NCBI RefSeq assembly: GCF_003634555.1
Contig: NZ_RBKS01000001.1
Span: 2,728,001-2,792,000 of the forward strand
Reading direction: 5' to 3'
Length of the DNA stretch: 64,000 nt
Source of the DNA: Frondihabitans australicus
GTDB taxonomy: Bacteria; Actinomycetota; Actinomycetes; Actinomycetales; Microbacteriaceae
The translations under genes were made by a program, and so were the position numbers. The notes beneath the pieces are model-generated. The model searched no databases. It had not been told where the DNA came from and saw only the letters and a list, made by a program, of their open reading frames with translations. Below, in pieces: positions 42,406 through 53,103 of this stretch; the first letter of the stretch is position 1, and each line of letters starts with the position of its first letter.

Positions 42406-42438
42406 GGCCGGGCACCCCGCGAGGCGGAGTACCCGACC
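42406..42438 (-). other. G-U-containing RNA hairpin in the rplE-rpsH gap
   Basis: On the minus-strand transcript 15 bases (42438-42424) pair with 42420-42406 around a three-base loop, with three G-U wobble pairs that only make sense as RNA in this direction. It starts 9 bases past the rplE stop and occupies the place where rpsZ usually stands. No coding remnant of S14 is seen in the 141-base gap. Confidence 0.6.
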
Positions 42439-42446
42439 GGACGATC

Positions 42447-43040
42447 TTAGTTGGCCAGTTCGGCCGTGCGGAACGGGAAGCCGAGAGCCTTGAGCAGAGC
42501 CCGGCCCTCGTCGTCGTTCTTCGCGGTGGTCACGACGGTGATGTCGAAGCCACGGACACGGTCGATGCGGTCCTGGTCGATCTCGTGGAACATGCTCTGC
42601 TCGTTGAGACCGAACGTGTAGTTGCCGTTGCCGTCGAACTGGCGGTCGCTGAGGCCGCGGAAGTCGCGGATTCGCGGGAGGGCCAGCGTGAGCAGGCGGT
42701 CGAGGAACTCCCAGGCGCGGTCGCCACGGAGCGTGACGTGAGCGCCGATGGGCTGACCCTCGCGCAGCTTGAACTGCGCGATGGACTTGCGGGCCTTGGT
42801 GACCTGCGGCTTCTGACCGGTGATGGCGGTGAGGTCCTTGACCGCGCCGTCCATGACCTTCGAGTCGCGCGCGGCCTCGCCGACACCCGTGTTCACGACG
42901 ATCTTCACGAGACCGGGAACCTGGTGCACGTTCGAGAAGCCGAACTCGCTCTTGAGGGCCGGCAGGATCTCCGACTGGTACTTGGCCTTGAGCCGCGGGG
43001 TGATCTTCGGCTCGGCGGTGGCGGTAGCGGTGTCGCTCAT
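42447..43040 (-). CDS. rplE: 50S ribosomal protein L5
   Basis: 197 residues. [36 protein letters not shown] and [29 protein letters not shown] mark L5. It binds 5S rRNA. The start shares its region with the rplX stop at 43040. Confidence 0.98.
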   Translation of the reverse strand: MSDTATATAEPKITPRLKAKYQSEILPALKSEFGFSNVHQVPGLVKIVVNTGVGEAARDSKVMDGAVKDLTAITGQKPQVTKARKSIAQFKLREGQPIGAHVTLRGDRAWEFLDRLLTLALPRIRDFRGLSDRQFDGNGNYTFGLNEQSMFHEIDQDRIDRVRGFDITVVTTAKNDDEGRALLKALGFPFRTAELAN

Positions 43041-43399
43041 CAGAGGTCCTCTCCCGACTTCTTGGCGTAGCGGACACGGACGGTCTTGGTGACGCCGTCC
43101 TTCGTGACCTGCTCCTCACGGAAGCCGACACGGGTCGGCTTCTTGGACTTGGGGTCGACGAGCGCCACGTTCGAGACGTGGATCGGGGCCTCGTGGGTCT
43201 CGATGCCGCCCGTCTTGGTGCCGCGCTGGGTCTGGCCGACGCGGACGTGCTTGGTGACGAAGTTGACACCCTCCACGACGACGCGGTCCTGCTCGGTCAG
43301 CACCTCGATGACCTTGCCCTGCTTGCCGCGGTCGCCGCCGCGGGCCTGCGAGGGCCCGGTGATGACCTGGACCAGGTCACCCTTCTTGATGTTTGCCAT
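43040..43399 (-). CDS. rplX: 50S ribosomal protein L24
   Basis: 119 residues with the KOW motif near the start ([29 protein letters not shown]). An assembly initiator of the large subunit. Directly follows rplN by 3 bases. Confidence 0.98.
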   Translation of the reverse strand: MANIKKGDLVQVITGPSQARGGDRGKQGKVIEVLTEQDRVVVEGVNFVTKHVRVGQTQRGTKTGGIETHEAPIHVSNVALVDPKSKKPTRVGFREEQVTKDGVTKTVRVRYAKKSGEDL

Positions 43400-43402
43400 G
43401 AC

Positions 43403-43771
43403 TTAGATAACCTCCGGCGCCAGCGAGATGATCTTCATGAACTTCTTGTCGCGGAGCTCGCGACCGACCGGTCCGAAGATGCGGGTACCGCGGGGGTCTC
43501 CGTCGGCCTTCAGGATCACTGCGGCGTTCTCGTCGAACTTGATGTAGGAGCCGTCCTGACGACGGACCTCCTTCTTGGTGCGAACGATGACCGCCTTGAC
43601 GACGTCACCCTTCTTCACGTTGCCGCCGGGGATGGCGTCCTTCACCGTGGCGACGATGACGTCGCCGAGGCCGGCGTAACGACGGCCGGAGCCACCGAGC
43701 ACGCGGATGGTGAGGATCTCCTTGGCACCGGTGTTGTCGGCGACCTTGAGGCGGGATTCCTGCTGAATCAC
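43403..43771 (-). CDS. rplN: 50S ribosomal protein L14
   Basis: 122 residues: [26 protein letters not shown] and the end [13 protein letters not shown] are standard. Contacts the 30S subunit and initiation-related factors. Begins 28 bases after rpsQ. Confidence 0.98.
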   Translation of the reverse strand: MIQQESRLKVADNTGAKEILTIRVLGGSGRRYAGLGDVIVATVKDAIPGGNVKKGDVVKAVIVRTKKEVRRQDGSYIKFDENAAVILKADGDPRGTRIFGPVGRELRDKKFMKIISLAPEVI

Positions 43772-43799
43772 TTCTGTCTCCTATCGAGTAGGCGCGGGC

Positions 43800-44096
43800 C
43801 TACTTCGCCTTCTCGAGGATCTCGACCAGGCGCCAGCGCTTCGAGGCGCTGAGCGGACGGGTCTCGCTGATGACGACCAGGTCGCCGATGCCGGCCGTGT
43901 TGGCCTCATCGTGGACCTTGACCTTGGAGGTACGGCGGATGACCTTGCCGTACAGGGGGTGCTTCACGCGGTCCTCGACCTCGACGACGATGGTCTTCTC
44001 CATCTTGTCGCTGGTCACGTAGCCACGACGGGTCTTGCGGTAGCCGCGGACGAGAGTCTCGGTCTCGGCCGCCGCGGTCTTCTTCTCGGTAGCCAT
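43800..44096 (-). CDS. rpsQ: 30S ribosomal protein S17
   Basis: 98 residues from the ATG at 44096, overlapping the rpmC stop (TAATG). [30 protein letters not shown] is the S17 core; a short polar N-terminal lead of about 18 residues precedes it. Confidence 0.97.
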   Translation of the reverse strand: MATEKKTAAAETETLVRGYRKTRRGYVTSDKMEKTIVVEVEDRVKHPLYGKVIRRTSKVKVHDEANTAGIGDLVVISETRPLSASKRWRLVEILEKAK

Positions 44097-44434
44097 TACT
44101 TGGTCTCCTCGGCGGTGTCGGCGGCCTCGGCGGTGGTGTCGGCCTCGGCGGGCTTGGCAGCCTTCTTGGTCGACTTCTTCGCTGCGGCCTTGGGAGCCGC
44201 GACCGGGGCGGGGGTGGCACGGATCCCGAGCTCGCGCTCGCGCAGGACCGTGTAGATGCGAGCGATGTCGCGCTTCACGGCACGCACGCGGCCGTGGTTC
44301 TCGAGCTGGCCGGTGGCCGACTGGAAGCGCAGGTTGAACAGCTCTTCCTTGGACTTCTTCAGCTCGTCGACGAGACGCTCGTCTTCGAAGGTGTCGAGCT
44401 CGGTGGGACGGAGCTCCTTGGATCCGATCGCCAT
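44096..44434 (-). CDS. rpmC: 50S ribosomal protein L29 with Ala/Lys/Glu-rich C-terminal tail
   Basis: 112 residues from the ATG at 44434. The normal coiled-coil L29 ([33 protein letters not shown] to ELGI) ends near residue 72; about 40 further residues ([20 protein letters not shown] and acidic end) are extra. L29 sits beside the peptide exit tunnel and binds SRP and trigger factor with L23, so the tail would lie there. Confidence 0.96.
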   Translation of the reverse strand: MAIGSKELRPTELDTFEDERLVDELKKSKEELFNLRFQSATGQLENHGRVRAVKRDIARIYTVLRERELGIRATPAPVAAPKAAAKKSTKKAAKPAEADTTAEAADTAEETK

Positions 44435-44853
44435 TACGCGTCGCCCTCCTCGCGCTTGATGATGCGTGCCTTGAGCGGCAGCTTGTGGATTGCACGAGTG
44501 AGCGCCTCGCGGGCGATCTCCTCGTTGACGCCGCTGAGCTCGAAGAGCACGCGACCCGGCTTGACGTTGGCGACCCACCACTCGGGCGAACCCTTACCGG
44601 AACCCATTCGGGTCTCGGCCGGCTTCTTGGTCAGCGGGCGGTCGGGGTAGATGTTGATCCACACCTTTCCACCGCGCTTGATGTGGCGGGTCATGGCGAT
44701 ACGAGCGGACTCGATCTGACGGTTGGTGACGTAGGCAGGCGTGAGGGCCTGGATTCCGTACTCACCGAAGGACACGCGAGTACCACCGGTCGCCTGGCCG
44801 CTACGGCCGGGGTGGTGCTGCTTGCGGTGCTTGACACGACGGGGAATAAGCAT
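44434..44853 (-). CDS. rplP: 50S ribosomal protein L16
   Basis: 139 residues. [38 protein letters not shown] and [17 protein letters not shown] are diagnostic. Needed for correct positioning of A- and P-site tRNAs. Confidence 0.98.
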   Translation of the reverse strand: MLIPRRVKHRKQHHPGRSGQATGGTRVSFGEYGIQALTPAYVTNRQIESARIAMTRHIKRGGKVWINIYPDRPLTKKPAETRMGSGKGSPEWWVANVKPGRVLFELSGVNEEIAREALTRAIHKLPLKARIIKREEGDA

Positions 44854-44855
44854 GG

Positions 44856-45632
44856 TTAGGCCTCAGCTCCTGCGGTGACCGGGGCGTCCTGCTGCGGGGC
44901 GCGGCTTCCGCCACGGCCACCGCGGTCGCCGCGGTCGTTACGACGCTCGGGGCGCGACGACTTCTGGTTCGCCTGCTCGCGCGCGAGCTCCTTGTTGGTG
45001 ATGTCGCCCTTGTAGATCCACACCTTGACACCGATGCGACCGAAGGTGGTCTTGGCCTCGTAGAAGCCGTAGTCGATGTTGGCGCGGAGGGTGTGCAGGG
45101 GCACGCGGCCCTCGCGGTAGAACTCCGAGCGGCTCATCTCGGCGCCGCCGAGGCGACCCGATACCTGGATGCGGACACCCTTGGCTCCGGCGCGCTGAGC
45201 ACCCTGCAGGCCCTTGCGCATCGCGCGGCGGAAGGCCACGCGGGCGCTGAGCTGCTCGGCGATGCCCTGGGCGACGAGCTGAGCCTCGGCCTCGGGGTTC
45301 TTGACCTCGAGGATGTTCAGCTGGATCTGCTTGCCGGTGAGCTTCTCGAGGTCGGCGCGGATGCGCTCGGCCTCGGCGCCACGACGACCGATCACGATGC
45401 CCGGGCGGGCGGTGTGAATGTCGACGCGGACGCGGTCACGGGTGCGCTCGATCTCGATCTTCGCCACGCCGGCGCGGTCGAGCGAGGTCTTCAGCAGGTT
45501 GCGGATCTTGACGTCCTCGGCGACGTAGTCGCTGTAACGCTGCCCCGGCTTCGTGCTGTCGGAGAACCAGCGCGACACGTGGTCGGTGGTGATCCCGAGA
45601 CGGAAGCCGTACGGGTTGACTTTCTGGCCCAT
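44856..45632 (-). CDS. rpsC: 30S ribosomal protein S3 with RG-rich C-terminal tail
   Basis: 258 residues. The KH type 2 domain and S3 C-terminal domain ([22 protein letters not shown] to [12 protein letters not shown]) end near residue 212; the remaining 45 residues contain [14 protein letters not shown] and an acidic finish. S3 forms the mRNA entry site together with S4 and S5, and S5 here has a similar RG-rich tail. The end codons use GCAGGAGCT for Ala-Gly-Ala, against the codon bias. Confidence 0.97.
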   Translation of the reverse strand: MGQKVNPYGFRLGITTDHVSRWFSDSTKPGQRYSDYVAEDVKIRNLLKTSLDRAGVAKIEIERTRDRVRVDIHTARPGIVIGRRGAEAERIRADLEKLTGKQIQLNILEVKNPEAEAQLVAQGIAEQLSARVAFRRAMRKGLQGAQRAGAKGVRIQVSGRLGGAEMSRSEFYREGRVPLHTLRANIDYGFYEAKTTFGRIGVKVWIYKGDITNKELAREQANQKSSRPERRNDRGDRGGRGGSRAPQQDAPVTAGAEA

Positions 45633-46024
45633 TACTTGCTCGCCTTCTTCGACGTGGTGGCCGCTTCGGCCTCTTCGGGCGTCGCGAGGACGACCGTGAT
45701 GTGGCTGGTGCGCTTCAGGATCTGGAACGCACGGCCCTGAGCACGCGGCTGGAACCGCTTGAGGGTTGCACCCTCGTCGACGAACGCCCTCGAGACGTAG
45801 AGGTCTTCGTCGTTGAGGTAGCTGTTCGAGGCGTCCGCCTTGACCCGGGCGTTGGCCATGGCCGACGCGACGAGCTTGTAGACGGGCTCCGACGCGCCCT
45901 GGGGCGCGAACTTCAGGATGGCCAGGGCCTCGAGGGCCTGCTTGCCGCGGATCAGGTTGACGACGCGACGGGCCTTCATGGGGGTGACGCGGATGTGTCG
46001 CACGCGGGCGATCGACTCCACCAT
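45632..46024 (-). CDS. rplV: 50S ribosomal protein L22
   Basis: 130 residues. [23 protein letters not shown] and [20 protein letters not shown], whose loop lines the exit tunnel and is the known site of macrolide resistance changes. Ends in a short [11 protein letters not shown] tail. Confidence 0.98.
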   Translation of the reverse strand: MVESIARVRHIRVTPMKARRVVNLIRGKQALEALAILKFAPQGASEPVYKLVASAMANARVKADASNSYLNDEDLYVSRAFVDEGATLKRFQPRAQGRAFQILKRTSHITVVLATPEEAEAATTSKKASK

Positions 46025-46050
46025 TTCTCTCCTCCTTCTTCGCCTCCGCG

Positions 46051-46332
46051 TTAGCGGCGGCGACCCTTCTTGTCGTCCTTCACGTGGCCGCGGAAGGTGC
46101 GGGTGGGCGCGAACTCGCCGAGCTTGTGGCCGATCATCGACTCGGTCACGAACACGGGGATGTGCTTGCGACCGTCGTGCACGGCGATGGTGTGGCCGAG
46201 CATGTTCGGGATGATCATGGAGCGGCGCGACCAGGTACGGATCACGTTCTTCGTGTTGGCCTCGTTCTGACCGATCACCTTGCGAAGCAGGTGCTCGTCG
46301 ACGAAGGGGCCCTTCTTCAGACTGCGTGGCAT
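46051..46332 (-). CDS. rpsS: 30S ribosomal protein S19
   Basis: 93 residues: [18 protein letters not shown] and [24 protein letters not shown] are typical. Located in the 30S head, contacting S13. Confidence 0.98.
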   Translation of the reverse strand: MPRSLKKGPFVDEHLLRKVIGQNEANTKNVIRTWSRRSMIIPNMLGHTIAVHDGRKHIPVFVTESMIGHKLGEFAPTRTFRGHVKDDKKGRRR

Positions 46333-46344
46333 CTTCTACAACTC

Positions 46345-47184
46345 CTACTTGCGCTTCTTACCGGCGTTACGGCGGCGGACGATGAGCTTGTCACTCTCTT
46401 TGTTGGGGTGACGGGTGCGGCCTTCCTTCTGGCCCCACGGCGAGACCGGGTGGCGACCACCGGAGGTCTTGCCCTCACCACCACCGTGCGGGTGGTCGAC
46501 CGGGTTCATGGCGACACCGCGGACGGTCGGGCGGACGCCCTTCCAGCGCATGCGGCCGGCCTTGCCCCAGTTGATGTTCGACTGCTCGGCGTTGCCGACC
46601 TCGCCGATCGTGGCGCGGCAGCGCGCGTCGACGTTGCGGACCTCGCCCGAGGGGAGACGCAGCTGGGCGTAGGGGCCGTCCTTCGCCACGAGGCGGACCG
46701 AGGCACCGGCGGAGCGGGCCATCTTGGCACCGCCGCCCGGCTTGAGCTCGATCGCGTGGATGACGGTACCCACGGGGATGTTCTTCAGCGGGAGGTTGTT
46801 GCCCGGCTTGATGTCGGCCGACGGACCCGACTCGACGACGTCGCCCTGACGCAGCTTGTCGGGGGCGATGATGTAGCGCTTGGTGCCGTCGACGAAGTGC
46901 AGGAGCGCGATACGCGCCGTGCGGTTGGGGTCGTACTCGATGTGAGCGACCTTGGCGTTCACGCCGTCCTTGTCGTTCCGACGGAAGTCGATGACGCGGT
47001 ACTGGCGCTTGTGGCCACCACCGATGTGACGGGTCGTGATGCGACCGGCGTTGTTGCGGCCACCGGTCTTCGCGAGCGGACGCAGGAGCGACTTCTCGGG
47101 CGTGGAGCGCGTGATCTCGGCGAAGTCGGCGACGGACGAACCGCGGCGACCCGGAGTCGTGGGCTTGTAGTTGCGAATAGCCAT
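46345..47184 (-). CDS. rplB: 50S ribosomal protein L2
   Basis: 279 residues. [17 protein letters not shown] at the start, and [24 protein letters not shown] with the histidine near the peptidyl transferase centre. A primary rRNA-binding protein. Confidence 0.98.
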   Translation of the reverse strand: MAIRNYKPTTPGRRGSSVADFAEITRSTPEKSLLRPLAKTGGRNNAGRITTRHIGGGHKRQYRVIDFRRNDKDGVNAKVAHIEYDPNRTARIALLHFVDGTKRYIIAPDKLRQGDVVESGPSADIKPGNNLPLKNIPVGTVIHAIELKPGGGAKMARSAGASVRLVAKDGPYAQLRLPSGEVRNVDARCRATIGEVGNAEQSNINWGKAGRMRWKGVRPTVRGVAMNPVDHPHGGGEGKTSGGRHPVSPWGQKEGRTRHPNKESDKLIVRRRNAGKKRK

Positions 47185-47203
47185 TTTGTTATCCCTCCGA
47201 GCC

Positions 47204-47503
47204 CTAGCCGACAGCCGTGAAGATGTCGATGGTGCCCGACTTGAGCGTCACGATGGCGCGCTTGGTGTCCTTGCGCTTGCCGATCCCGAACTTGGTGCGA
47301 CGGGTCTTGCCCGGGCGGTTGAGCGTGTTGATGCTGTCGACCTTGACGTCGAAGATCTTCTCGATGGCGAGCTTGATCTCGGTCTTGTTCGAGCGGGGGT
47401 CGACGAGGAAGGTGTACTTGCCCTGATCGATCAGGGTGTAGCTCTTCTCGGAGACGACCGGCGAGATGACGATGTCGCGGGGATCTTTGTGGATGCCGCT
47501 CAT
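47204..47503 (-). CDS. rplW: 50S ribosomal protein L23
   Basis: 99 residues. [36 protein letters not shown] is the L23 core. It docks trigger factor and SRP at the tunnel exit. Overlaps rplD by 4 bases. Confidence 0.98.
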   Translation of the reverse strand: MSGIHKDPRDIVISPVVSEKSYTLIDQGKYTFLVDPRSNKTEIKLAIEKIFDVKVDSINTLNRPGKTRRTKFGIGKRKDTKRAIVTLKSGTIDIFTAVG

Positions 47504-48162
47504 GCGGTGGCCTCCTTCTTGGTCTTCGACGCGATGAAGGCGTCAAGGGCGCTCTTGGTGAAGACGATGTCGTCGGAGACGAGCACGTCGTAGGCGTTGA
47601 GCTGGTCGAACGTGATCACGTGGACCTCGGCGACGTTGCGGACGCTCTTGAGGGTGAGGTCGTCGTCGCGGTCGGTGACGACCAGGACGTGCTTGCTCGA
47701 CGCGATCGAGGTGAGCAGCGCGACGGCGGTCTTCGTCGAGATCTCGTCGGCGACGAAGGACTCGACGACGTGCACGCGGGCGCCGCGGGCGCGGTCCGAG
47801 AGAGCGCCGAGCAGAGCAGCGGCGATCATCTTCTTGGGGGTGCGCTGCGCGTAGTCGCGGGGCGTCGGGCCGTGGACGATGCCACCGCCGGTCATCTGGG
47901 GGGCGCGGATCGAACCCTGGCGGGCACGACCGGTTCCCTTCTGCTTGAACGGCTTGCGGCCGGCTCCGGAGACCTCGCCGCGGCCCTTGACCTTGTGCGT
48001 GCCCTGACGAGCGGCGGCCAGCTGGGCGACGACGACCTGGTGGATCAGCGGGACGTTCGCGGTCACGTCGAAGAGCTCGGCGGGGAGCTCGACGGTGCCG
48101 GTCTTGGAACCCTTCGCGTCGACGACGTCGACGCTGGTGACGGATGCAGTGGTGGTAGCCAT
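47500..48162 (-). CDS. rplD: 50S ribosomal protein L4
   Basis: 220 residues. The tunnel-lining loop [28 protein letters not shown] is conserved. In other bacteria L4 represses the S10 operon through its leader; whether that occurs here is unknown. Confidence 0.98.
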   Translation of the reverse strand: MATTTASVTSVDVVDAKGSKTGTVELPAELFDVTANVPLIHQVVVAQLAAARQGTHKVKGRGEVSGAGRKPFKQKGTGRARQGSIRAPQMTGGGIVHGPTPRDYAQRTPKKMIAAALLGALSDRARGARVHVVESFVADEISTKTAVALLTSIASSKHVLVVTDRDDDLTLKSVRNVAEVHVITFDQLNAYDVLVSDDIVFTKSALDAFIASKTKKEATA

Positions 48163-48165
48163 GCG

Positions 48166-48819
48166 CTAGTTCCCCTTCACGGCGGTGCGGACGAAGACGA
48201 TGCGGCCACGAGCACCGGGGACGGCGCCCTTGACGAGCAGCAGACCCTTCTCGGCGTCGACGGCGTGCACGGTCAGGTTGAGGACGGTGACGCGCTCGCC
48301 ACCCATGCGACCGGCCATGCGCATGCCCTTGAAGACACGGCTCGGGGTCGACGAAGCACCGATCGAACCGGGCTTGCGGTGGTTGCGGTGGGCACCGTGC
48401 GACGCGGAGACGCCCTGGAAGTTGTGGCGCTTCATGACACCGGCGAAGCCCTTGCCCTTGGAGGTGCCGACGACGTCGACCTTCTGGCCGGCCTCGAAGG
48501 CGTCGACCGTGAGCTCCTGGCCGAGCGAGTACTCAGCGGCGTCAGCGGTGCGGACCTCGGTGAGGTGGCGGCGCGGCGTGACGCCGGCGGCCTCGAAGTG
48601 CCCGGCCTTGGGCTGGTTGACCTTGCGCGGGTCGATGGCGCCGGCGGCGATCTGGACGGCCACGTAGCCGTCCTTCTCCTCGGTGCGGATCTGGGTCACG
48701 ACGTTCGGAGAGATCTCGACGACGGTGACGGGGACGAGCTTGTTGTTCTCGTCCCAGACCTGGGTCATGCCGAGCTTCTTGCCGAGCAGGCCCTTGACGT
48801 TCTTGGTGGTGGTTGCCAT
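48166..48819 (-). CDS. rplC: 50S ribosomal protein L3
   Basis: 217 residues. [26 protein letters not shown] and [33 protein letters not shown] are typical. Three bases after rplD's start region in reverse order; part of the S10 operon. Confidence 0.98.
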   Translation of the reverse strand: MATTTKNVKGLLGKKLGMTQVWDENNKLVPVTVVEISPNVVTQIRTEEKDGYVAVQIAAGAIDPRKVNQPKAGHFEAAGVTPRRHLTEVRTADAAEYSLGQELTVDAFEAGQKVDVVGTSKGKGFAGVMKRHNFQGVSASHGAHRNHRKPGSIGASSTPSRVFKGMRMAGRMGGERVTVLNLTVHAVDAEKGLLLVKGAVPGARGRIVFVRTAVKGN

Positions 48820-48833
48820 CTGTCAGTCGCCCC

Positions 48834-49142
48834 CTACAGCTTGATCTCGATGTTGACGTCGGCGGGGAGGTCGAGACGCATGAGCGAGTCGACGGCCTTC
48901 GGCGTCGGGTCGATGATGTCGATGAGGCGCTTGTGCGTGCGCTTCTCGAAGTGCTCGCGCGAGTCCTTGTACTTGTGGGGCGAACGGATCACGGCGACCA
49001 CGTTCTTCTCCGTGGGGAGCGGCACGGGGCCGACCACGGTCGCACCGGCACGGGTCACCGTGTCGACGATCTTGCGGGCCGAAGTGTCGATGACCTCGTG
49101 GTCGTACGACTTCAGCCGGATGCGGATCTTCTGTCCCGCCAT
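48834..49142 (-). CDS. rpsJ: 30S ribosomal protein S10
   Basis: 102 residues from the ATG at 49142 ([25 protein letters not shown]). S10 is also the NusE transcription factor. It is the first gene of the S10 operon and has a leader of about 330 bases. The extra 13 residues in the longer frame to 49181 are not part of the family. Confidence 0.98.
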   Translation of the reverse strand: MAGQKIRIRLKSYDHEVIDTSARKIVDTVTRAGATVVGPVPLPTEKNVVAVIRSPHKYKDSREHFEKRTHKRLIDIIDPTPKAVDSLMRLDLPADVNIEIKL

Positions 49143-49565
49143 GTGAGTCTCTCTCTCGATGTTGACGTCGCGCACCTTCACGGGGCCGCCTGACGCGCCT
49201 CGGCAGCGTTCTCACGAACGGCCTGCCTCGGCCTGGCACTGTTGTTGTGTCAATGGCGCTGATGCGCCGTGACGCGCGGGCGCACGAGCACTTCTGCTCG
49301 ACACCGCGTGTCGGTCTGTTGCGATGAGTCTCTGCCCGCACCAAGCGCCGCCCATGGGGAGGTCATCTCTCGATGTGAGGAAGAGGTGTCCTTCTACCCG
49401 CGGCCCAGATGAACTGTGCACTGCCTGGCAGTGATTCACGACCCCGGCCGAAGCGCAGGGCGGAAATGTTGAACCAGATAATCCTGCCATACAGGCGCAT
49501 TTGCTGCAACCCGGGCGTGTCGCACCTCCGGGCGCGGTCGGATCAGGCGCTCGAAGCCCGTGGAA
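49143..49565 (-). other. S10 operon leader and upstream gap (no gene seen)
   Basis: This 423-base gap holds no convincing gene; a 92-codon open frame at 49212-49490 shows no family features. It contains a 15-base palindrome CACTGCCTGGCAGTG (49419-49433), a TTGACA on the minus strand (49248-49253) without a matching -10, and a promoter candidate near its right end. A long leader here fits known attenuation of S10 operons. Confidence 0.5.
49479..49509 (-). promoter_or_regulatory. Putative S10 operon promoter
   Basis: Minus strand TTGCAG (49504-49509), then at 17 bases CAGGAT, with GATTAT just beyond at 19 bases. The region is one of the few A/T-richer spots in the gap. Weak match, so low confidence. 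Confidence 0.4.
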
Positions 49566-50357
49566 TCAGGCTTCGGAGGGCTTGAACCAGGGCGGGTACA
49601 CCGCGACGCGAACGGCGGCGACGCCGACCGTGACGAGCAGTTCGCGGACCCGGTCGCGCATCCTGTCGTTCGGCACGCCGATCAGGGTGACGCTCGACAC
49701 CGCGACGACACCGGGCACGAGCACCTCGATGTTCGCGAGCGCAGGATCGGCGATCGCCGCCCGGCGAGCGGTCGCTCCACCCTCGACCGGCCCCGTCCCG
49801 AACCGCGTGAGTGCGCCTGCAGCCTCGCCGTCGGCGACGACGAAGTCCTCCCCCAGCGCCGCCACGGGCACCACGAGGACGACGAAGTCCGTGGGGCGCG
49901 TGCCGCGTGCCGCGGCGGACCAGCCCGGCCCGTCGGCGCCGTGCCGCACTTCGTCCCACGTCGCAGCGTCGGGCGAGAGGGCGAAGGGCACGAAGTCGGA
50001 GACCGATTCGCCGGTCGGCACTGCCGCCGCCGCGCGGCTCTCGCGCCGCTCGGGCGAGGAGACGTCGAGCTCGGGGCGTGCTCCTGCGCGCAGCTCGCCG
50101 TCTCGCAGGATCGACTCGAGGTTGTCGATGTGGGTCCAGTGGTGGGCGCGCATCGTGGCGAGGTTCACGTCGGGCAGGGTCTCGACCGGCGTCGAGCGCG
50201 TGCCGGCCGCGCGCACCGGAGTGCGCCGCGGACCGCCGGGCGGGCGCGACGCCGCCGAGCGGGAGGGCCTGGCCGCGGGCGCAGGCGGCTCGGGGGCAGG
50301 CCGAGGCGTGCAGATGTCGCAGAGATCTTCGTCAAGGCCGTGGATGCACTCGGTCAC
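49566..50357 (-). CDS. DarT-like (DUF4433) ADP-ribosyltransferase with N-terminal Cys/His motif
   Basis: 263 residues. MTECIHGLDEDLCDICTP at the start has a C-x-H-x6-C-x2-C pattern, probably a zinc site, followed by a Pro/Arg-rich linker to residue 65. The rest follows the DarT/DUF4433 pattern: HHWTHIDNLESILRDGEL, RRESRAAAAV, SVSDFVPFALSP, DFVVADGEAAGALTRFGTG, and NIEVLVPGVV with the glutamate in the place of the catalytic residue. DarT modifies thymidine in single-stranded DNA with ADP-ribose from NAD+ and is normally held in check by DarG. No macro-domain DarG lies in the window. It follows the topoisomerase IB gene by 41 bases, so the two may be co-expressed. Confidence 0.75.
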   Translation of the reverse strand: MTECIHGLDEDLCDICTPRPAPEPPAPAARPSRSAASRPPGGPRRTPVRAAGTRSTPVETLPDVNLATMRAHHWTHIDNLESILRDGELRAGARPELDVSSPERRESRAAAAVPTGESVSDFVPFALSPDAATWDEVRHGADGPGWSAAARGTRPTDFVVLVVPVAALGEDFVVADGEAAGALTRFGTGPVEGGATARRAAIADPALANIEVLVPGVVAVSSVTLIGVPNDRMRDRVRELLVTVGVAAVRVAVYPPWFKPSEA

Positions 50358-50398
50358 CCCCCAACGTTACGTGACTGCGGGTGGCCCGGAGACCACGC

Positions 50399-51373
50399 TC
50401 AGCGGAACAGCAGGGCGCGGAGCTCCGACTCGGCCGACGCCAGACGACCCGGGTCGATGGTCTCGCCGCCGTCGTAGGCGTCGACGAGGCGGGGATCGAC
50501 GTAGCTCGAGCGGGCGATCGAGGGCGTGTTACCGAGCACCTCTGCGGCGTCGCGCATGGCCGCCGAGACTGCCCGCTTCCGCTTCGCCTCGGTCGGCTGC
50601 GGCCCGGTGCGGGCGAGGCTGACCGCCGCGGCGACGGTGCCGTGCAGGGTGCGGAAGTCCTTCGCCGTGAACTCGTCGCCCGCGCGCTCCTTGACGTAGG
50701 CGTTGATGTCGGGCGAGTGGATCGGGCGCCAGGCGGTGCCCGCCTCCGGACGGTACGCGAGCAGCCGCGCCCGGCCGCCCCGTCGCTTGAGACCGCGGAT
50801 CACCGTTGCGAGATCCGGGTCGACGATCGTCGATCCCCACTCCTGGCCGCTCTTGCCGGGGAAGTCGAGCGTGACCGTGTCGCCGGAGACGGTCGCGTGG
50901 CTGCAGAGCAGCGTGGCGAGGCCGTGACTGCCGTGCTCCTCGGCGTAGCGCTCCGAGCCGACGCGGAGCGACCCGGTGTCGAGCATGCGGAACGCCGTCG
51001 CCAGAGCGCGGTCGCGGTCGGGCTCGGGGCGCCGCAGATCCATCGTGACGAATCGGCGAGCGACCGGCAGCGACTCCGCCAGGGCGAGGGCGCGGTCGAA
51101 CTTGATGCGGTCCTTCTGCTCGCGCCAGGTGGGGTGGTAGATGTACTGCCGCCGACCGGCGCCGTCGACGCCGGTCGCCTGGATGTGGCCGTTCGGGTAG
51201 GGCGCGATCCACACGTCCGTCCACGCCGGCGGAATGGCGAGTGCGTCGATTCGGGAACGCAGGTCGGCGTCGCGGATCGTCCCGCCGTGCTCGTCGCGGT
51301 AGGTGAAGCCACGGCCCGCACGGACACGCGTGACGCCCGGGCGGCTCGAGTCGGTGCGGCGCAGGCGAGGCAT
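50399..51373 (-). CDS. DNA topoisomerase IB (poxvirus type)
   Basis: 324 residues from the ATG at 51373; a GTG at 51388 with AGGAG 5 bases before it is an equally good start. N-terminal domain GFTYRDEHGGTIRDADLRSRIDALAIPPAW; catalytic part with KFDRALALAESLP, RVGSERYAEEHGSHGLATLL (arginine), KDFRTLHGTVAAAV (arginine and histidine) and the final SIARSSYVDPRLVDAY holding the nucleophilic tyrosine. It relaxes supercoils by nicking one strand through a 3'-phosphotyrosine. Not essential in bacteria and scattered in distribution. Neighbour of the DarT-like gene. Confidence 0.92.
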   Translation of the reverse strand: MPRLRRTDSSRPGVTRVRAGRGFTYRDEHGGTIRDADLRSRIDALAIPPAWTDVWIAPYPNGHIQATGVDGAGRRQYIYHPTWREQKDRIKFDRALALAESLPVARRFVTMDLRRPEPDRDRALATAFRMLDTGSLRVGSERYAEEHGSHGLATLLCSHATVSGDTVTLDFPGKSGQEWGSTIVDPDLATVIRGLKRRGGRARLLAYRPEAGTAWRPIHSPDINAYVKERAGDEFTAKDFRTLHGTVAAAVSLARTGPQPTEAKRKRAVSAAMRDAAEVLGNTPSIARSSYVDPRLVDAYDGGETIDPGRLASAESELRALLFR

Positions 51374-51428
51374 GCACCCACGCAACACCACGGCTCCTGC
51401 GCGCCCGCTCGTCGTCGGGGTACGAGAA

Positions 51429-51456
51429 AGGGCCCCCGGCGTGTGCCGAGGGCCCT
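51429..51456 (-). terminator. Terminator after the MT0933-like gene
   Basis: AGGGCCCTCGGC/GCCGGGGGCCCT on the minus strand with one mismatch, followed by TTTCTCG. It separates the small gene from the topoisomerase gene. Confidence 0.75.
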
Positions 51457-51472
51457 CAGGATGCGGGACTTC

Positions 51473-51718
51473 TCACTCGCTGCCGATCTTCTTGTCGGCG
51501 GCGTCGCGAGCCTCCTCGATCTTGTCGTGGAACTTGCCACCGGTGATCTTGTCGGCCGCCCCGGCGACGGCGTTGAGGATGCTGTCGCTGACCTCTTCGA
51601 CCTTGTCGCTCTTGAGGGCGTCCTGCACCTTGTTGTCGTTCAGGAATTCCTTCGCTTTGCTCGTGACATCGTCCAGGCCCTCTTTCGCCTTGCCGGTCAC
51701 GTCATCCAAGCTCGCCAT
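51473..51718 (-). CDS. Small MT0933/Rv0909-like (CsbD-like) protein
   Basis: 81 residues, highly charged and Lys/Asp-rich: ASLDDVTGKAKEGLDDVTSK, then NDNKVQDALKSDKVEEVSD, and KITGGKFHDKIEEARDAADKKIG. The pattern resembles the MT0933-like family, annotated as antitoxin-like, and also CsbD stress proteins. The heptad spacing suggests long helices. Function uncertain; no partner toxin is adjacent except the DarT-like gene two genes downstream. It has its own terminator. Confidence 0.7.
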   Translation of the reverse strand: MASLDDVTGKAKEGLDDVTSKAKEFLNDNKVQDALKSDKVEEVSDSILNAVAGAADKITGGKFHDKIEEARDAADKKIGSE

Positions 51719-51808
51719 GTCGGCCTCCCTTGAGGCCGGCGCTTCCGGCCTTGGCGCCCATCATGCGCTTTCCGGACGCCTCGCGCCACAAATGGACGGT
51801 GAACGGCA

Positions 51809-51842
51809 AGAGGGGCCGAGCCCTTGCAGGCTCGGCCCCTCT
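51809..51842 (-). terminator. Terminator after tuf
   Basis: Perfect 14-bp stem AGAGGGGCCGAGCC/GGCTCGGCCCCTCT with a six-base loop, about 40 bases past the tuf stop. Ends the rpsL-rpsG-fusA-tuf operon. Confidence 0.88.
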
Positions 51843-51882
51843 CGAGGTACTGACGCGTCACCGCGTCACGGGATCAACCGAA

Positions 51883-53073
<1,191 letters not shown>

Positions 53074-53103
53074 TGTGGGTCCTCCTCAGGACTCGAGTGC
53101 AGT

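Noticed and set aside
42306-42446. Possible hidden rpsZ gene
   Set aside because: Too short for a 61-residue protein and no CxxC pairs in any frame.
49212-49490. 92-codon open frame in the S10 leader
   Set aside because: No ribosome site, no family pattern, and atypical Ser/Cys/His content for this genome.
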